Of a stretch of 64,000 nucleotides of DNA, positions 34,101 through 42,513 are shown in pieces. A program made the translations under genes and the position numbers. The stretch's first letter is position 1. Every line of letters begins with the position of its first letter. Source of the DNA: Hoeflea_A sp965228435 (GTDB taxonomy: Bacteria; Pseudomonadota; Alphaproteobacteria; Rhizobiales; Rhizobiaceae); contig OZ245818.1 in NCBI GenBank assembly GCA_965228435.1, positions 5,456,001-5,520,000 on the forward strand, read 5' to 3'. The notes under the pieces are model-generated. The model was given only the letters and a program-made list of their open reading frames with translations. It did no database searches and was not told the DNA's origin.

Positions 34101-34985
34101 ATGAGTACGTTTCTCCTCGGCAACATCGAAATCACTCCGATTGTCGAGATCGATCCGTTCGAGATCCCGGTTTCAATCCTCTTTCCGGATCTTGACCTCG
34201 GTCGACTTGAGCCGCATCGAGATTGGCTGGAGCCCGATTATTGTGTTGAAGGGACGGTCCGCCTGATTGTTCGTTCGTGGCTGCTGAAGCACGCCGGGAT
34301 AACGGTGCTGGTCGACGCCTGTGTGGGTGATCACAAACATCGTCCGCTGCGCACGGACTGGCATCAGCGAAGCGGAGGCGAATGGCTCAACAGGCTGCGC
34401 ACCTGTGGCGTCGAGCCCAGGGACGTGGACTTCGTCTGCTGCACGCATTTTCATGCCGATCACGTTGGCTGGAACACGCAGATGGTTGATGGGCGCTGGG
34501 TGCCGACCTTCCGTAACGCCCGAACCTTGGCCAGCCGGGTGGAGTTCGAGCATTGGAATGCGCTTGCGATGGCCGCGGGCGATGATGAGTCACCCAACCT
34601 TGACGTCTACAGGGACAGTGTGTTGCCGGTTCATGAAGCCGGGTTGCTGGAGCTGGTCGACGACGGTTTCGAGGTGACCCGTGGTCTGACGCTGCGACAT
34701 AGCCCGGGCCACACACCCGGGCACATGTCGGTGGATGCGGCGAGCGCCGGCAGGCGCGGTGTGATTTGCGGCGATGCAATCCATTCACCGCTTCAGATGG
34801 TGCTGCCGGATGTTTGTTCGGCATTCTGCACCGACGAAGCGCAGGCGGTGCGGACACGGCGGCGCATCCTTGAGGATCTGGCCGACAGCGACGACATTCT
34901 GGTGCCGGCCCATTTTCGCGGCAGCGGGATGTGTCGCGTCCACAGCACAGCCGAGGCGTTTCGGCCAGAATTCCTTCAGTTCTAG
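34101..34985 (+). CDS. MBL-fold metallo-hydrolase
   Basis: A 294-residue metallo-beta-lactamase-fold protein. The metal motif is THFHADHVGW (His116, His118, Asp120, His121); later ligands are in LRHSPGHTPGHMS and the Asp of ICGDAIHSPLQ, and the final His in VPAHFRGSG. The overall layout is like N-acyl homoserine lactonase or organophosphorus hydrolase type members, but substrate cannot be assigned. No signal peptide. It follows the MHS transporter by 51 bases and could be co-transcribed, which would make its substrate a possible cargo product. Confidence 0.85.
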   Translation: MSTFLLGNIEITPIVEIDPFEIPVSILFPDLDLGRLEPHRDWLEPDYCVEGTVRLIVRSWLLKHAGITVLVDACVGDHKHRPLRTDWHQRSGGEWLNRLRTCGVEPRDVDFVCCTHFHADHVGWNTQMVDGRWVPTFRNARTLASRVEFEHWNALAMAAGDDESPNLDVYRDSVLPVHEAGLLELVDDGFEVTRGLTLRHSPGHTPGHMSVDAASAGRRGVICGDAIHSPLQMVLPDVCSAFCTDEAQAVRTRRRILEDLADSDDILVPAHFRGSGMCRVHSTAEAFRPEFLQF

Positions 34986-35106
34986 GCGATGTGCCTTCCT
35001 GCGTGCCAACGGGCATAAGCACCCGTTAATGGTGAATCAAACATTGTTCGTTAACCGATTTTCACGTCGTGAGCTCTGTTGTAAATCGTTATGCTGACAA
35101 GTGCGG

Positions 35107-35466
35107 ATGGAGGCGACAATCACCGAACGCTTTTTCAGACAAACCCTCTACGGCAGCTTTGCCGTCATGTTCTTGGGTGGAGTGTGTGTTCTGTTCGGTG
35201 TCAGAGCCATGATGCTGGCGGTTCCCGCCGGTGGGGGGACCACGGCTGGTTTGGGGACGATCCTGTTCGGGATTGCGATGGCCTGTGCCGGTGCGCTGTT
35301 GCGCTATTCCGCCAATCGCAACCTGAGCGATATTCACAAGAACCGCGAACGCACCAAATCGAATGCAAGGGCGCGCCAGACATCCTCTTCCTCAGAAAGC
35401 AGATTGGACGCCTATGATTACCGCCAAAGAGGGCGGTCCAAATTTGGTCAGCGGCGCACTTTCTAA
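35107..35466 (+). CDS. Small membrane protein of unknown function
   Basis: A 119-residue protein with two hydrophobic helices (SFAVMFLGGVCVLFGVRAMM and LGTILFGIAMACAGALLRY) and a basic, Ser/Arg-rich cytoplasmic tail of about 50 residues. I do not recognise a family. The ATG at 35107 or the GTG at 35101 could start it; no Shine-Dalgarno sequence is evident. The hydrophobic pattern and placement between other genes favour a real gene, but this is not certain. Confidence 0.55.
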   Translation: MEATITERFFRQTLYGSFAVMFLGGVCVLFGVRAMMLAVPAGGGTTAGLGTILFGIAMACAGALLRYSANRNLSDIHKNRERTKSNARARQTSSSSESRLDAYDYRQRGRSKFGQRRTF

Positions 35467-35594
35467 CTGGTAGGTCACCGCTGTTGCGGCAGTTCAAGCC
35501 GGCTTGTCACGGACTTCCATTTCGAAGAATGTGTTCTTGAGCGGTCCACGGGTTGCTCACCTTACGCGTGTGTTGAAGAGCGTTTCATTTGAGC

Positions 35595-38213
35595 ATGACA
35601 ACCGGCAAACCGGCTGAGGCCAGCACGACAGACAAAGCGAACTCGCAGGGCGATCTGGAAAAGATGCCTGTTGACCAGGTTCTGGGTCAACTCGGCGTCG
35701 ACGCCGAGAAGGGCCTGGACGAAGCCGAAGCGAAACGGCGTCAAAGCCAATATGGTCCGAATGCGCTGCCCGAGAAACATGTCGGGATGGCCGAGAAGAT
35801 CCTCAAATATTTCATCGGCCCAATTGCCTTCATGATCGAGGCGGCCGCTATTGTCTCCGCCTTTCTCGGCCGCTGGGACGATTTTGCCATCATCTTCGGC
35901 CTGCTCGTTTTCAATGCAGGCCTTGAGTTGTGGCAGGACATGAAGGCGTCGAATGCGCTGGCTGCGTTGAAAAAGAGCCTGGCGTCGCAGGCAACAGTTT
36001 TGCGCAGCGGCTCGGCGAAATCTGTGGATGCGGCCGAACTCGTGCCCGGGGACATCGTCAAAATCCGGCTGGGCGGCATCGTTCCGGCGGACATGCGGCT
36101 GGTGTCAGGCGACTATGCGTCCATCGATCAGGCGGCACTCACGGGTGAATCCTTGCCTGTGACCAAGAGGGTCGGTGACGAGGCCTATTCGGGCAGCGTT
36201 GTCAAACAAGGCGAGATGGATGGCGTGGTGATCGCCACCGGCGCCAATACGTTCTTCGGACGCACCGCCAAGCTTGTCGCGGGTGCCGGTGCCGTCAGCC
36301 ACGCCCAGCGGGCGATGTTTCAGATTGGGAATTTCCTGATTGCGGTGGCCGTCGTTCTGGCGCTGATCATGGTGGCCGTGCAGGTCTATCGGGATATTGT
36401 CATTACCGAAAACTGGGGCCTGGACGACGCGCTGGACATCCTGCAGTTCGTGTTGATCCTGCTGGTCGCCTCGATCCCCGTCGCGATGCCTGCGGTGTTT
36501 TCGATCACCATGGCGCTTGGCGCCCTGGCGCTTTCAAAAGAGAAGGCCATTGTATCCCGGTTAGCGTCGATCGAGGAAATGGCCGGGGTCGACATTCTGT
36601 GCTCCGACAAAACCGGTACGCTGACCAAAAACGAGCTGACTTTGGGCGATCCGATCCTCTTCGGATCGACCGATCCGGAGGATGTGGTCCTGGCGGCGGC
36701 TCTGGCGTCCGAGCAGGACAGCGGAGACGTCATTGATGCCGCGGTCATGGCCGCGCTCAAGGATCCCGCTTCGCTCAACGCTTACTCCGTCAGCGAATTC
36801 GTGCCCTTCGACCCGGTGTCGAAGCGAACCCAGGCGACTGCCACGGATGCATCCGGCAAGACTGTGACGGTCGCAAAGGGCGCGCCGCATGCCATTGTCG
36901 CCCTGGCCAAGGCGGACAAAGGGGTTGCAGACAAGGTCGATGCTTCGGTTGCGGATTTGGGATCGCATGGATATCGGGCGCTCGGTGTCGCGCGATCAGG
37001 GGACGCGGGCAAGACCTGGACGTTGCTGGGCATTCTGCCGATGTTCGATCCGCCACGCGACGATTCCAAGCAGACCATCGAACGCGTTCGAGCCAAGGGC
37101 GTGACGGTCAAGATGGTCACCGGTGATGATACCGCTATCGCGCGGGAAACGGCGCGCCAATTGGGACTGGGCGATCAGATAATTCCGGCAGCTGAAGCCT
37201 TTCCCAAGGACATGGATCCCGATCACGTGCCGGAGGCCATTGCCGATTCGATCGTCAAGGCGGACGGGTTTGCGCGGGTGTTTCCGGAGCACAAATATGC
37301 CATCGTCAAGGCGCTGCAAAACCGTGGGCACCTGGTGGCGATGACCGGCGACGGCGTCAACGACGCACCGGCGCTAAAGCAAGCCGACTGCGGAACGGCT
37401 GTTTCGGGTGCGACTGATGCGGCTCGGGGTGCTGCGGCGCTGATTCTGACGGCACCGGGCTTGTCAGTCATTGACAATGCCATTGATGAGGCACGGCGCA
37501 TTTTCGGCCGCATTACCAGCTACACGATCTACCGTGTGGCCCTGACCATGGACATCATGTTCCTGGTGGTGCTGTCGACGATTTTCCTCAAGTTCCAGCC
37601 TCTGACCGCGATCATGATCGTCATCATGTCGTTGCTCGATGATCTGCCGATCATGACCATTGCCTATGACAATACGGCGGTTTCGCCGCGGCCGATCCGC
37701 TGGCGGATGCCGCGATTGCTCGCCGTCTCGGCGGTTCTGGGCCTCGCGTCGATCGTTCAGTCATTCGGGCTGTTGCTGGTCGGCATGGCGGTCATGGAGA
37801 ACGAAGCGGCAAGGAGCTTCTTCGAATTGCACGACCGGTCGCACCTGCAGACGGTGATGTTCCTGCAACTGGTCGCTGGTGGTCACCTTCTGCTCCTGGT
37901 CACACGAACCCAGGACTGGTTCTTCAAGCCGCCTTATCCGGCGGCCCCGCTGCTGTTGGCGATCCTGGCCACTCAAGCATTGGCTGTCCTGATGTGCGGC
38001 TTCGGCTGGCTGGTCCCGAAGATTTCCTGGACCGCGATCGGTTGGATCTGGGTCTATCTTCTGGTCTGGCTGGGTGTGTTGGGTATTGTGCGCATTGCCA
38101 CCGAACGGGCAATCGAAAACCGACTGCACCGCCGTACCCGAAGCGCTGAAATCGTCAATGCGCCGCTTCATGGCGGCGCGCGGCACGGGCACGGTGGAGG
38201 ACCGTTGGCATGA
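35595..38213 (+). CDS. P-type H+-transporting ATPase (type IIIA, plasma-membrane type)
   Basis: An 872-residue P3A-type ATPase, the group of fungal and plant proton pumps. The N-terminal cation ATPase domain starts near MPVDQVLGQLGV. The actuator motif is LTGESLP, the phosphorylation site is DKTGTLTKNE (Asp338), the nucleotide domain has KGAPHAI, and the hinge motifs are MVTGDDTAIA and TGDGVNDAPALK. About ten membrane helices are present, and SIPVAMPAVFSI lies in helix 4. It should extrude protons from the cytosol at the cost of ATP. Its stop overlaps the PPK2 start by 4 bases. The end is His/Gly-rich. Confidence 0.93.
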   Translation: MTTGKPAEASTTDKANSQGDLEKMPVDQVLGQLGVDAEKGLDEAEAKRRQSQYGPNALPEKHVGMAEKILKYFIGPIAFMIEAAAIVSAFLGRWDDFAIIFGLLVFNAGLELWQDMKASNALAALKKSLASQATVLRSGSAKSVDAAELVPGDIVKIRLGGIVPADMRLVSGDYASIDQAALTGESLPVTKRVGDEAYSGSVVKQGEMDGVVIATGANTFFGRTAKLVAGAGAVSHAQRAMFQIGNFLIAVAVVLALIMVAVQVYRDIVITENWGLDDALDILQFVLILLVASIPVAMPAVFSITMALGALALSKEKAIVSRLASIEEMAGVDILCSDKTGTLTKNELTLGDPILFGSTDPEDVVLAAALASEQDSGDVIDAAVMAALKDPASLNAYSVSEFVPFDPVSKRTQATATDASGKTVTVAKGAPHAIVALAKADKGVADKVDASVADLGSHGYRALGVARSGDAGKTWTLLGILPMFDPPRDDSKQTIERVRAKGVTVKMVTGDDTAIARETARQLGLGDQIIPAAEAFPKDMDPDHVPEAIADSIVKADGFARVFPEHKYAIVKALQNRGHLVAMTGDGVNDAPALKQADCGTAVSGATDAARGAAALILTAPGLSVIDNAIDEARRIFGRITSYTIYRVALTMDIMFLVVLSTIFLKFQPLTAIMIVIMSLLDDLPIMTIAYDNTAVSPRPIRWRMPRLLAVSAVLGLASIVQSFGLLLVGMAVMENEAARSFFELHDRSHLQTVMFLQLVAGGHLLLLVTRTQDWFFKPPYPAAPLLLAILATQALAVLMCGFGWLVPKISWTAIGWIWVYLLVWLGVLGIVRIATERAIENRLHRRTRSAEIVNAPLHGGARHGHGGGPLA

Positions 38214-39055
38214 GCTATCGCAAGGAACTGATGGTCAAGCCGGGCAGTCGCGTTCGGCTGAAGGACATCGACCCGGGCTACCATGGCCGTCACGAAAGCC
38301 ACGAAAAGGCGTTGCCGGAAATCGATTCAACGCTCGAACAGATTACTGCTCAGCAGGAACTGCTTTATGCAGAGGGCAAGCAAGCCCTGCTGATCGTCCT
38401 GCAGGGCATAGATGCGGCCGGCAAGGATGGTGTTTGCTGGCATGTCATCCGAGCAATGAATCCGCAGGGCTGTTCGGTTCACGGTTTCAAACAGCCGACA
38501 GCAGAGGAACAGGCACACGATTTCCTGTGGCGTATCCATCGGCAGGTTCCGGGGAAGGGGCGAGTGGCGGTGTTCAACCGGTCACACTATGAGGACGTGC
38601 TGGTCGTTCGTGTGCACGATCTTGCGCCGAAGGATGTCTGGTCAAGACGCTATGCGGAGATCAACCAATTTGAAGGCCTGCTCGCGGCAAATGGCGTTAC
38701 AGTGATCAAGTTCTTTCTTTACATCTCGAAGGAAGAGCAACTGGAGCGCTTCCGTCGGCGATTGGACGATCCAAACCGTCATTGGAAGATCAGCACGTCG
38801 GACTATGCCGAACGCGAATATTGGGCTTCCTATTGCGAGGCCTACGAGGCGATGCTCGCCAAATGCTCGACCGACCACGCGCCGTGGTATGTGATTCCTT
38901 CGAACCACAAGTGGTTTCGCAACCTGGCCACATCTCAGATTATTCTGGAAACGCTCAAGGCAATGGAGATCAAGGCACCGGAGCCGTCGGTCGATATTGA
39001 CGAGATCCGCCGAAAGTATCACCAGGCAGTTGAAGAACAGGGCGGCAAGTCATGA
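38210..39055 (+). CDS. ppk2: Polyphosphate kinase 2-family phosphotransferase
   Basis: A 281-residue PPK2 enzyme, which transfers phosphate between polyphosphate and nucleotides, generally in the direction NDP or NMP plus polyP to NTP or NDP. Walker A is QGIDAAGKDG (residues 65-74), Walker B is VFNRSHYEDVLVVRVH, and the lid region has RFRRRLDDPNRHWK. It is translationally coupled to the proton ATPase (ATGA) and to the GST gene downstream (ATGA). Such coupling suggests polyP-driven ATP regeneration for the pump, but that is inference. The PPK2 class (AMP- or ADP-using) is not decided. Confidence 0.9.
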   Translation: MSYRKELMVKPGSRVRLKDIDPGYHGRHESHEKALPEIDSTLEQITAQQELLYAEGKQALLIVLQGIDAAGKDGVCWHVIRAMNPQGCSVHGFKQPTAEEQAHDFLWRIHRQVPGKGRVAVFNRSHYEDVLVVRVHDLAPKDVWSRRYAEINQFEGLLAANGVTVIKFFLYISKEEQLERFRRRLDDPNRHWKISTSDYAEREYWASYCEAYEAMLAKCSTDHAPWYVIPSNHKWFRNLATSQIILETLKAMEIKAPEPSVDIDEIRRKYHQAVEEQGGKS

Positions 39056-39705
39056 CGATCAAACTGTATTCCATTCCGCCGAGTGTCTACAGCGCCAAGG
39101 TTCGGATCGTCCTGAGGGCGAAGGGCCTTGAGTTTGAAGATGTTCCGCCGCCGGGTGGCTATGGCAGCGATGCCTACAAGGCGCTGGTGCCGTATGGCAC
39201 CATGCCCGCCATTGAGGATGGTGATTTTCAACTGGCTGATTCCGAGGCCATCAACGAGTATCTGAACGAACGTTATCCCGACCCGCCCCTGTGGCCGGAT
39301 GAGATCGAGGCCCGGGCCCGGGCCCGGGCGCTTTCGCGCTTTCACGACACCCGGCTGGAGCCAAGTATACGCGCTCTCTTTCCGCACGTGGCGCCGGAAA
39401 AACGGGATGGAGACTTCGTCCGTTCTCAGGTGCCGGTCATCGTCGAACGGCTCGAGCAACTGGTGCGCATCAGCGACCCCGCTCCGCTGATGACCGGTAA
39501 CCGACTCAGTCTGGCTGATTGCGGCTATGCAGTTACGCTTGAAATGCTCGGTCAGCTCAACGAACCGATGGATCTTCAGATCGCGATTCCGGAGCCGGTC
39601 GCCCGCTATATTGCGGCACTGCGCGACGAGCCGGTCGTGGCTGCCGAGCTTGCGACCTATCGGCCGGCGCTCTCGGCTTGGCTCGAAACAACACTGGCCA
39701 ACTGA
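39052..39705 (+). CDS. Glutathione S-transferase family protein
   Basis: A 217-residue cytosolic GST. The thioredoxin-like domain begins IKLYSIPPSVYSAKVRIVLRAKG (shown in part), with the cis-Pro in GTMPAIEDGD and the gamma-glutamyl-binding ADSEAINEYL. The helical C-terminal domain follows, with the N-capping-box-like SLADCGYAV. The start overlaps the ppk2 stop. A short GGGCCC tandem lies inside the gene. Substrate unknown. Confidence 0.9.
   Translation: MTIKLYSIPPSVYSAKVRIVLRAKGLEFEDVPPPGGYGSDAYKALVPYGTMPAIEDGDFQLADSEAINEYLNERYPDPPLWPDEIEARARARALSRFHDTRLEPSIRALFPHVAPEKRDGDFVRSQVPVIVERLEQLVRISDPAPLMTGNRLSLADCGYAVTLEMLGQLNEPMDLQIAIPEPVARYIAALRDEPVVAAELATYRPALSAWLETTLAN
39306..39329. repeat. 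Short GGGCCC tandem inside the GST gene
   Basis: Repeats of CCCGGG/GGGCCC run through GAGGCCCGGGCCCGGGCC, encoding Ala-Arg-Ala-Arg-Ala-Arg. The tract is a strong self-complementary, slippage-prone site but keeps the reading frame. Confidence 0.6.
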
Positions 39706-39707
39706 CG

Positions 39708-40436
39708 GTGCGCCTCGAACTCAGCACATGGCTCGAAATCGAGAGCTATCTGGAACGCTCCGACGGCGTCATTCTGCCAACCGGCTCTATCGAACAACAC
39801 GGGCCGATCGGGCTGATCGGAACGGATGCGCTTTGCGCCGATGCGATCGCCAAACGCGCGGCCGAACTCGCCGACGGCATGGTTGTTCCACCGCTCGCAT
39901 ATACGCCGGCGCCGTTCAACATGTCCTTCCCGGGCACGATTTCGGTGTCCGCCGAGACGTTCTTCCTGTTGGCGCGGGAGGTGGTGGATGGCCTGATCCA
40001 CCACGGCTTCGGGCACATCTATGTGCTGAACGGCCACGGCGCCAATATCGAGCCCCTGACAAGAGCGTTGGAGGGTAGGGCGGCCCAGTGCCGACTGCGC
40101 AGCTGGTGGGATTTCGAACCGGTCAATGTGTTGCGCCGCAGCTGGTACGGCGATTGGGAGGGGATGCACGCGACACCCTCCGAAATCGCTATGACTCAGG
40201 CGCTACATCGGGTTGTCGAACATGACGATCTGGCGCCGCCGGAAAAACTCTCGACCGACTATATCAAGGCTCATGCGGGCGATCGCCATGGCCCGCCGGA
40301 AGAGCATCGCGCACGCTTTCCCGACGGCCGGGTCGGGTCCCATTCCGGGCTTGCCCGTCCCGACCAGGGACAGGAGTTGTTTGACGCCGCATGTAAAGCC
40401 GTTGCCGAGGACTACCGGACATTCCTGGCTGAATGA
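39708..40436 (+). CDS. Creatininase-family amidohydrolase
   Basis: A 242-residue enzyme of the creatininase superfamily. Metal-binding residues are in LPTGSIEQHGPIGLIGTDAL (Glu, His, Asp) and VLNGHGANIEP (His), and a further Glu is in MHATPSEIAMT. The family opens cyclic amides and related rings (creatinine, mycofactocin precursor, FAPy). The GTG at 39708, two bases after the GST stop, matches the family start better than the TTG at 39678. Probably part of the ATPase/PPK2/GST unit. The substrate is unknown. Confidence 0.87.
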   Translation: MRLELSTWLEIESYLERSDGVILPTGSIEQHGPIGLIGTDALCADAIAKRAAELADGMVVPPLAYTPAPFNMSFPGTISVSAETFFLLAREVVDGLIHHGFGHIYVLNGHGANIEPLTRALEGRAAQCRLRSWWDFEPVNVLRRSWYGDWEGMHATPSEIAMTQALHRVVEHDDLAPPEKLSTDYIKAHAGDRHGPPEEHRARFPDGRVGSHSGLARPDQGQELFDAACKAVAEDYRTFLAE

Positions 40437-40560
40437 CGGACACCCGCAGTTTCAGTGCGGTGATGGCGGTGCACGGCGGCTGAATACGGCTGTACAAGCC
40501 GAGCCATTGACACTATCCATAGCGGCGGATTTGAAGCCCGACTGAAGACGAGGAATTCTC

Positions 40561-41409
40561 ATGAAATTGTTGCGATTTGGCGAGGCCGGCCAGGAAAAGC
40601 CGGGCCTGATGGCGGAAGATGGTGTGATCCGGGATCTGTCGGGCTATGTCGACGACATCGCAGGCGCCGTGCTGAGCGATGCCGAGCTCGACAGATTGCG
40701 GGCTTTGGACCCGGCAAACCTTCCAAAGGTGGACGACTCGGTCCGGATCGGTCCTTGCGTCGGAGACGTCGGCAAGGTCGTCTGTATCGGACTGAATTAT
40801 TCCGACCATGCGGCTGAGTCCGGGATGGACGTACCGCCGGAGCCGGTGCTGTTCTTCAAGGCAACGTCAGCGATCTGCGGGCCCAATGACGACGTTGAAA
40901 TCCCACGCGGATCGGCGGCGACGGACTGGGAAGTCGAACTGGCCTTCGTCATCGGCAAGGAGGCGAAATATGTCTCCGAAGACGAGGCGCTGGACCATGT
41001 CGCCGGCTACTGCATCATGAACGACGTGTCGGAACGCGACTTCCAGCTCAAGCGGTCCGGCCAGTGGGCCAAGGGAAAGTGCGCCGATACGTTCGGTCCG
41101 GTGGGCCCTTATCTGGTCACGCGTGACGAAGTTTCGGACCCACAGGCATTGCCGATGTATCTGGAAGTCAACGGCGAGCGCTATCAGGATGGCACAACGG
41201 CCACCATGGTCTACGGCGTTGCTTTTCTGGTCTCCTACCTGTCCAAGTTCATGAGCCTTCAGCCAGGTGACATCATCTCGACCGGCACGCCGCCCGGCGT
41301 TGGAATGGGCCAGAAGCCGGAGCCAGTCTATCTGAAGCCGGGCGACAGGATGGAACTGGGCATTGAAGGCCTCGGCGTACAACGACAGTTGGTCAAGGCT
41401 GCGCCCTGA
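40561..41409 (+). CDS. Fumarylacetoacetate hydrolase-family protein
   Basis: A 282-residue FAH-superfamily enzyme. The characteristic blocks are VVCIGLNYSDHAAE, PEPVLFFKATSAICGPND, the metal-binding DWEVELAFVIGKEAKY (Glu/Asp) and ISTGTPPGVGMG near the C terminus. Members cleave or decarboxylate acylpyruvate-like compounds; this subgroup includes 2,4-diketo-3-deoxy-fuconate hydrolase-like proteins. It follows the creatininase-like gene after 124 bp. With the enolase-superfamily enzyme at 42514-43626, a sugar-acid pathway is possible but incomplete here. Confidence 0.88.
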   Translation: MKLLRFGEAGQEKPGLMAEDGVIRDLSGYVDDIAGAVLSDAELDRLRALDPANLPKVDDSVRIGPCVGDVGKVVCIGLNYSDHAAESGMDVPPEPVLFFKATSAICGPNDDVEIPRGSAATDWEVELAFVIGKEAKYVSEDEALDHVAGYCIMNDVSERDFQLKRSGQWAKGKCADTFGPVGPYLVTRDEVSDPQALPMYLEVNGERYQDGTTATMVYGVAFLVSYLSKFMSLQPGDIISTGTPPGVGMGQKPEPVYLKPGDRMELGIEGLGVQRQLVKAAP

Positions 41410-42412
41410 CCGACTGAACCTCTGCCGGATCGGGAGAAGGCTTGTCGCGCTCCCAGTCCAGCGATCCGATGGAAACATCACCCAGCGACCAGCACAGGTT
41501 CGCCGCCGCGAATGTCAGGCCTTGTGCTGATCCGGTCGACAGGGCGGCGGCAGCCGTCATGATCCGCCATGGCAGCCGCGCCCACATCGAGGTCAAAAAC
41601 GGCGCCCAGGTTTTTGTTTCGGTCGGAAGCCAGAAGATTGCCGGCAGGACGATCGACACGACAAGTGTGTTCACCGGTCTGTCGACGGAGGTTTCCAGGA
41701 GCCGGTCAACCGGGCCGAACGGGCCGAAGAATGTGCTTTCGGATTGTTTCTTGCGCGCCCGCGCACCGGCACATTCGAAGACTCCGCCTTCATAGGTCAT
41801 CAGTCCGGCTCCAGCGACATAGAGTCCGGTGAGGGCGGTCAAGCCGGCGACAAGTGTGGTGCCGGCCGCATGCAGGGTCGTGAATCCGGAGCCTGCAAGG
41901 CACAGTCCGCCCGCGGCCAGCAGCAGCCCGCCGAGTTTGAGAAAGACCGGATAGTCACGACACTGGCGCAGCAAGGCCGAGCCCGACACGAAAAAGACCG
42001 CTGAAAGCGTGATCCAGTTGGCGCCGAAGATGACGGTGGCGGCAAGCAGGCAGAGTCCGGCCACGACGGCTGTGCCATCGATCCAGCGTGATGCCTCGGG
42101 CGTTCCTGTTCGCCGCGCCAGCGTGCCCACTCCAAGAGACCAAAGAACGATCAGTCCAAGGCCGATGGTGGCTGTCGCATCGGGAAACTCTGACACCAGC
42201 CTGGCCGCCTTGGTGGCGAAGGGTGCATCTGGTTCCGACAGGGTGAGCCTGACGCTCGAATAAAATGCGGCAAAGCCGCCGGCGCCGGCGACCGCGGCTA
42301 GAATATTGCCGCCTTCATAACCCCAGAACTGCAGTTCAGGGGCGTGCCGCATGAACCAGCGCCGCGTGAAACCCGGGGATCGCCTCTCTGATTGGGCTTG
42401 ACGGTCGACCAT
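41393..42412 (-). CDS. Multi-pass membrane protein of unknown function
   Basis: A 339-residue protein with roughly seven to eight hydrophobic segments, for example ILAAVAGAGGFAAFYSSV, ATIGLGLIVLWSLGVGTLA, GTAVVAGLCLLAATVIFGA and LVVSIVLPAIFWLP. A short cytoplasmic-looking linker CAGARARKKQSEST lies between them. I do not recognise a family. Its 3' end overlaps the FAH gene by 17 bases on the opposite strand. A frame this long with regular hydrophobic spacing supports a real gene. Confidence 0.7.
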   Translation of the reverse strand: MVDRQAQSERRSPGFTRRWFMRHAPELQFWGYEGGNILAAVAGAGGFAAFYSSVRLTLSEPDAPFATKAARLVSEFPDATATIGLGLIVLWSLGVGTLARRTGTPEASRWIDGTAVVAGLCLLAATVIFGANWITLSAVFFVSGSALLRQCRDYPVFLKLGGLLLAAGGLCLAGSGFTTLHAAGTTLVAGLTALTGLYVAGAGLMTYEGGVFECAGARARKKQSESTFFGPFGPVDRLLETSVDRPVNTLVVSIVLPAIFWLPTETKTWAPFLTSMWARLPWRIMTAAAALSTGSAQGLTFAAANLCWSLGDVSIGSLDWERDKPSPDPAEVQSVRAQP

Positions 42413-42513
42413 TCCCTTTCCTCCTGTCGAAGATCCATGGCGGGATCATCGAAGTGAAAAGGGCTCGCGTCGTTGGCATTCCCCAACGGTAGCCGGTTAC
42501 AGGCAAAAAGCCC

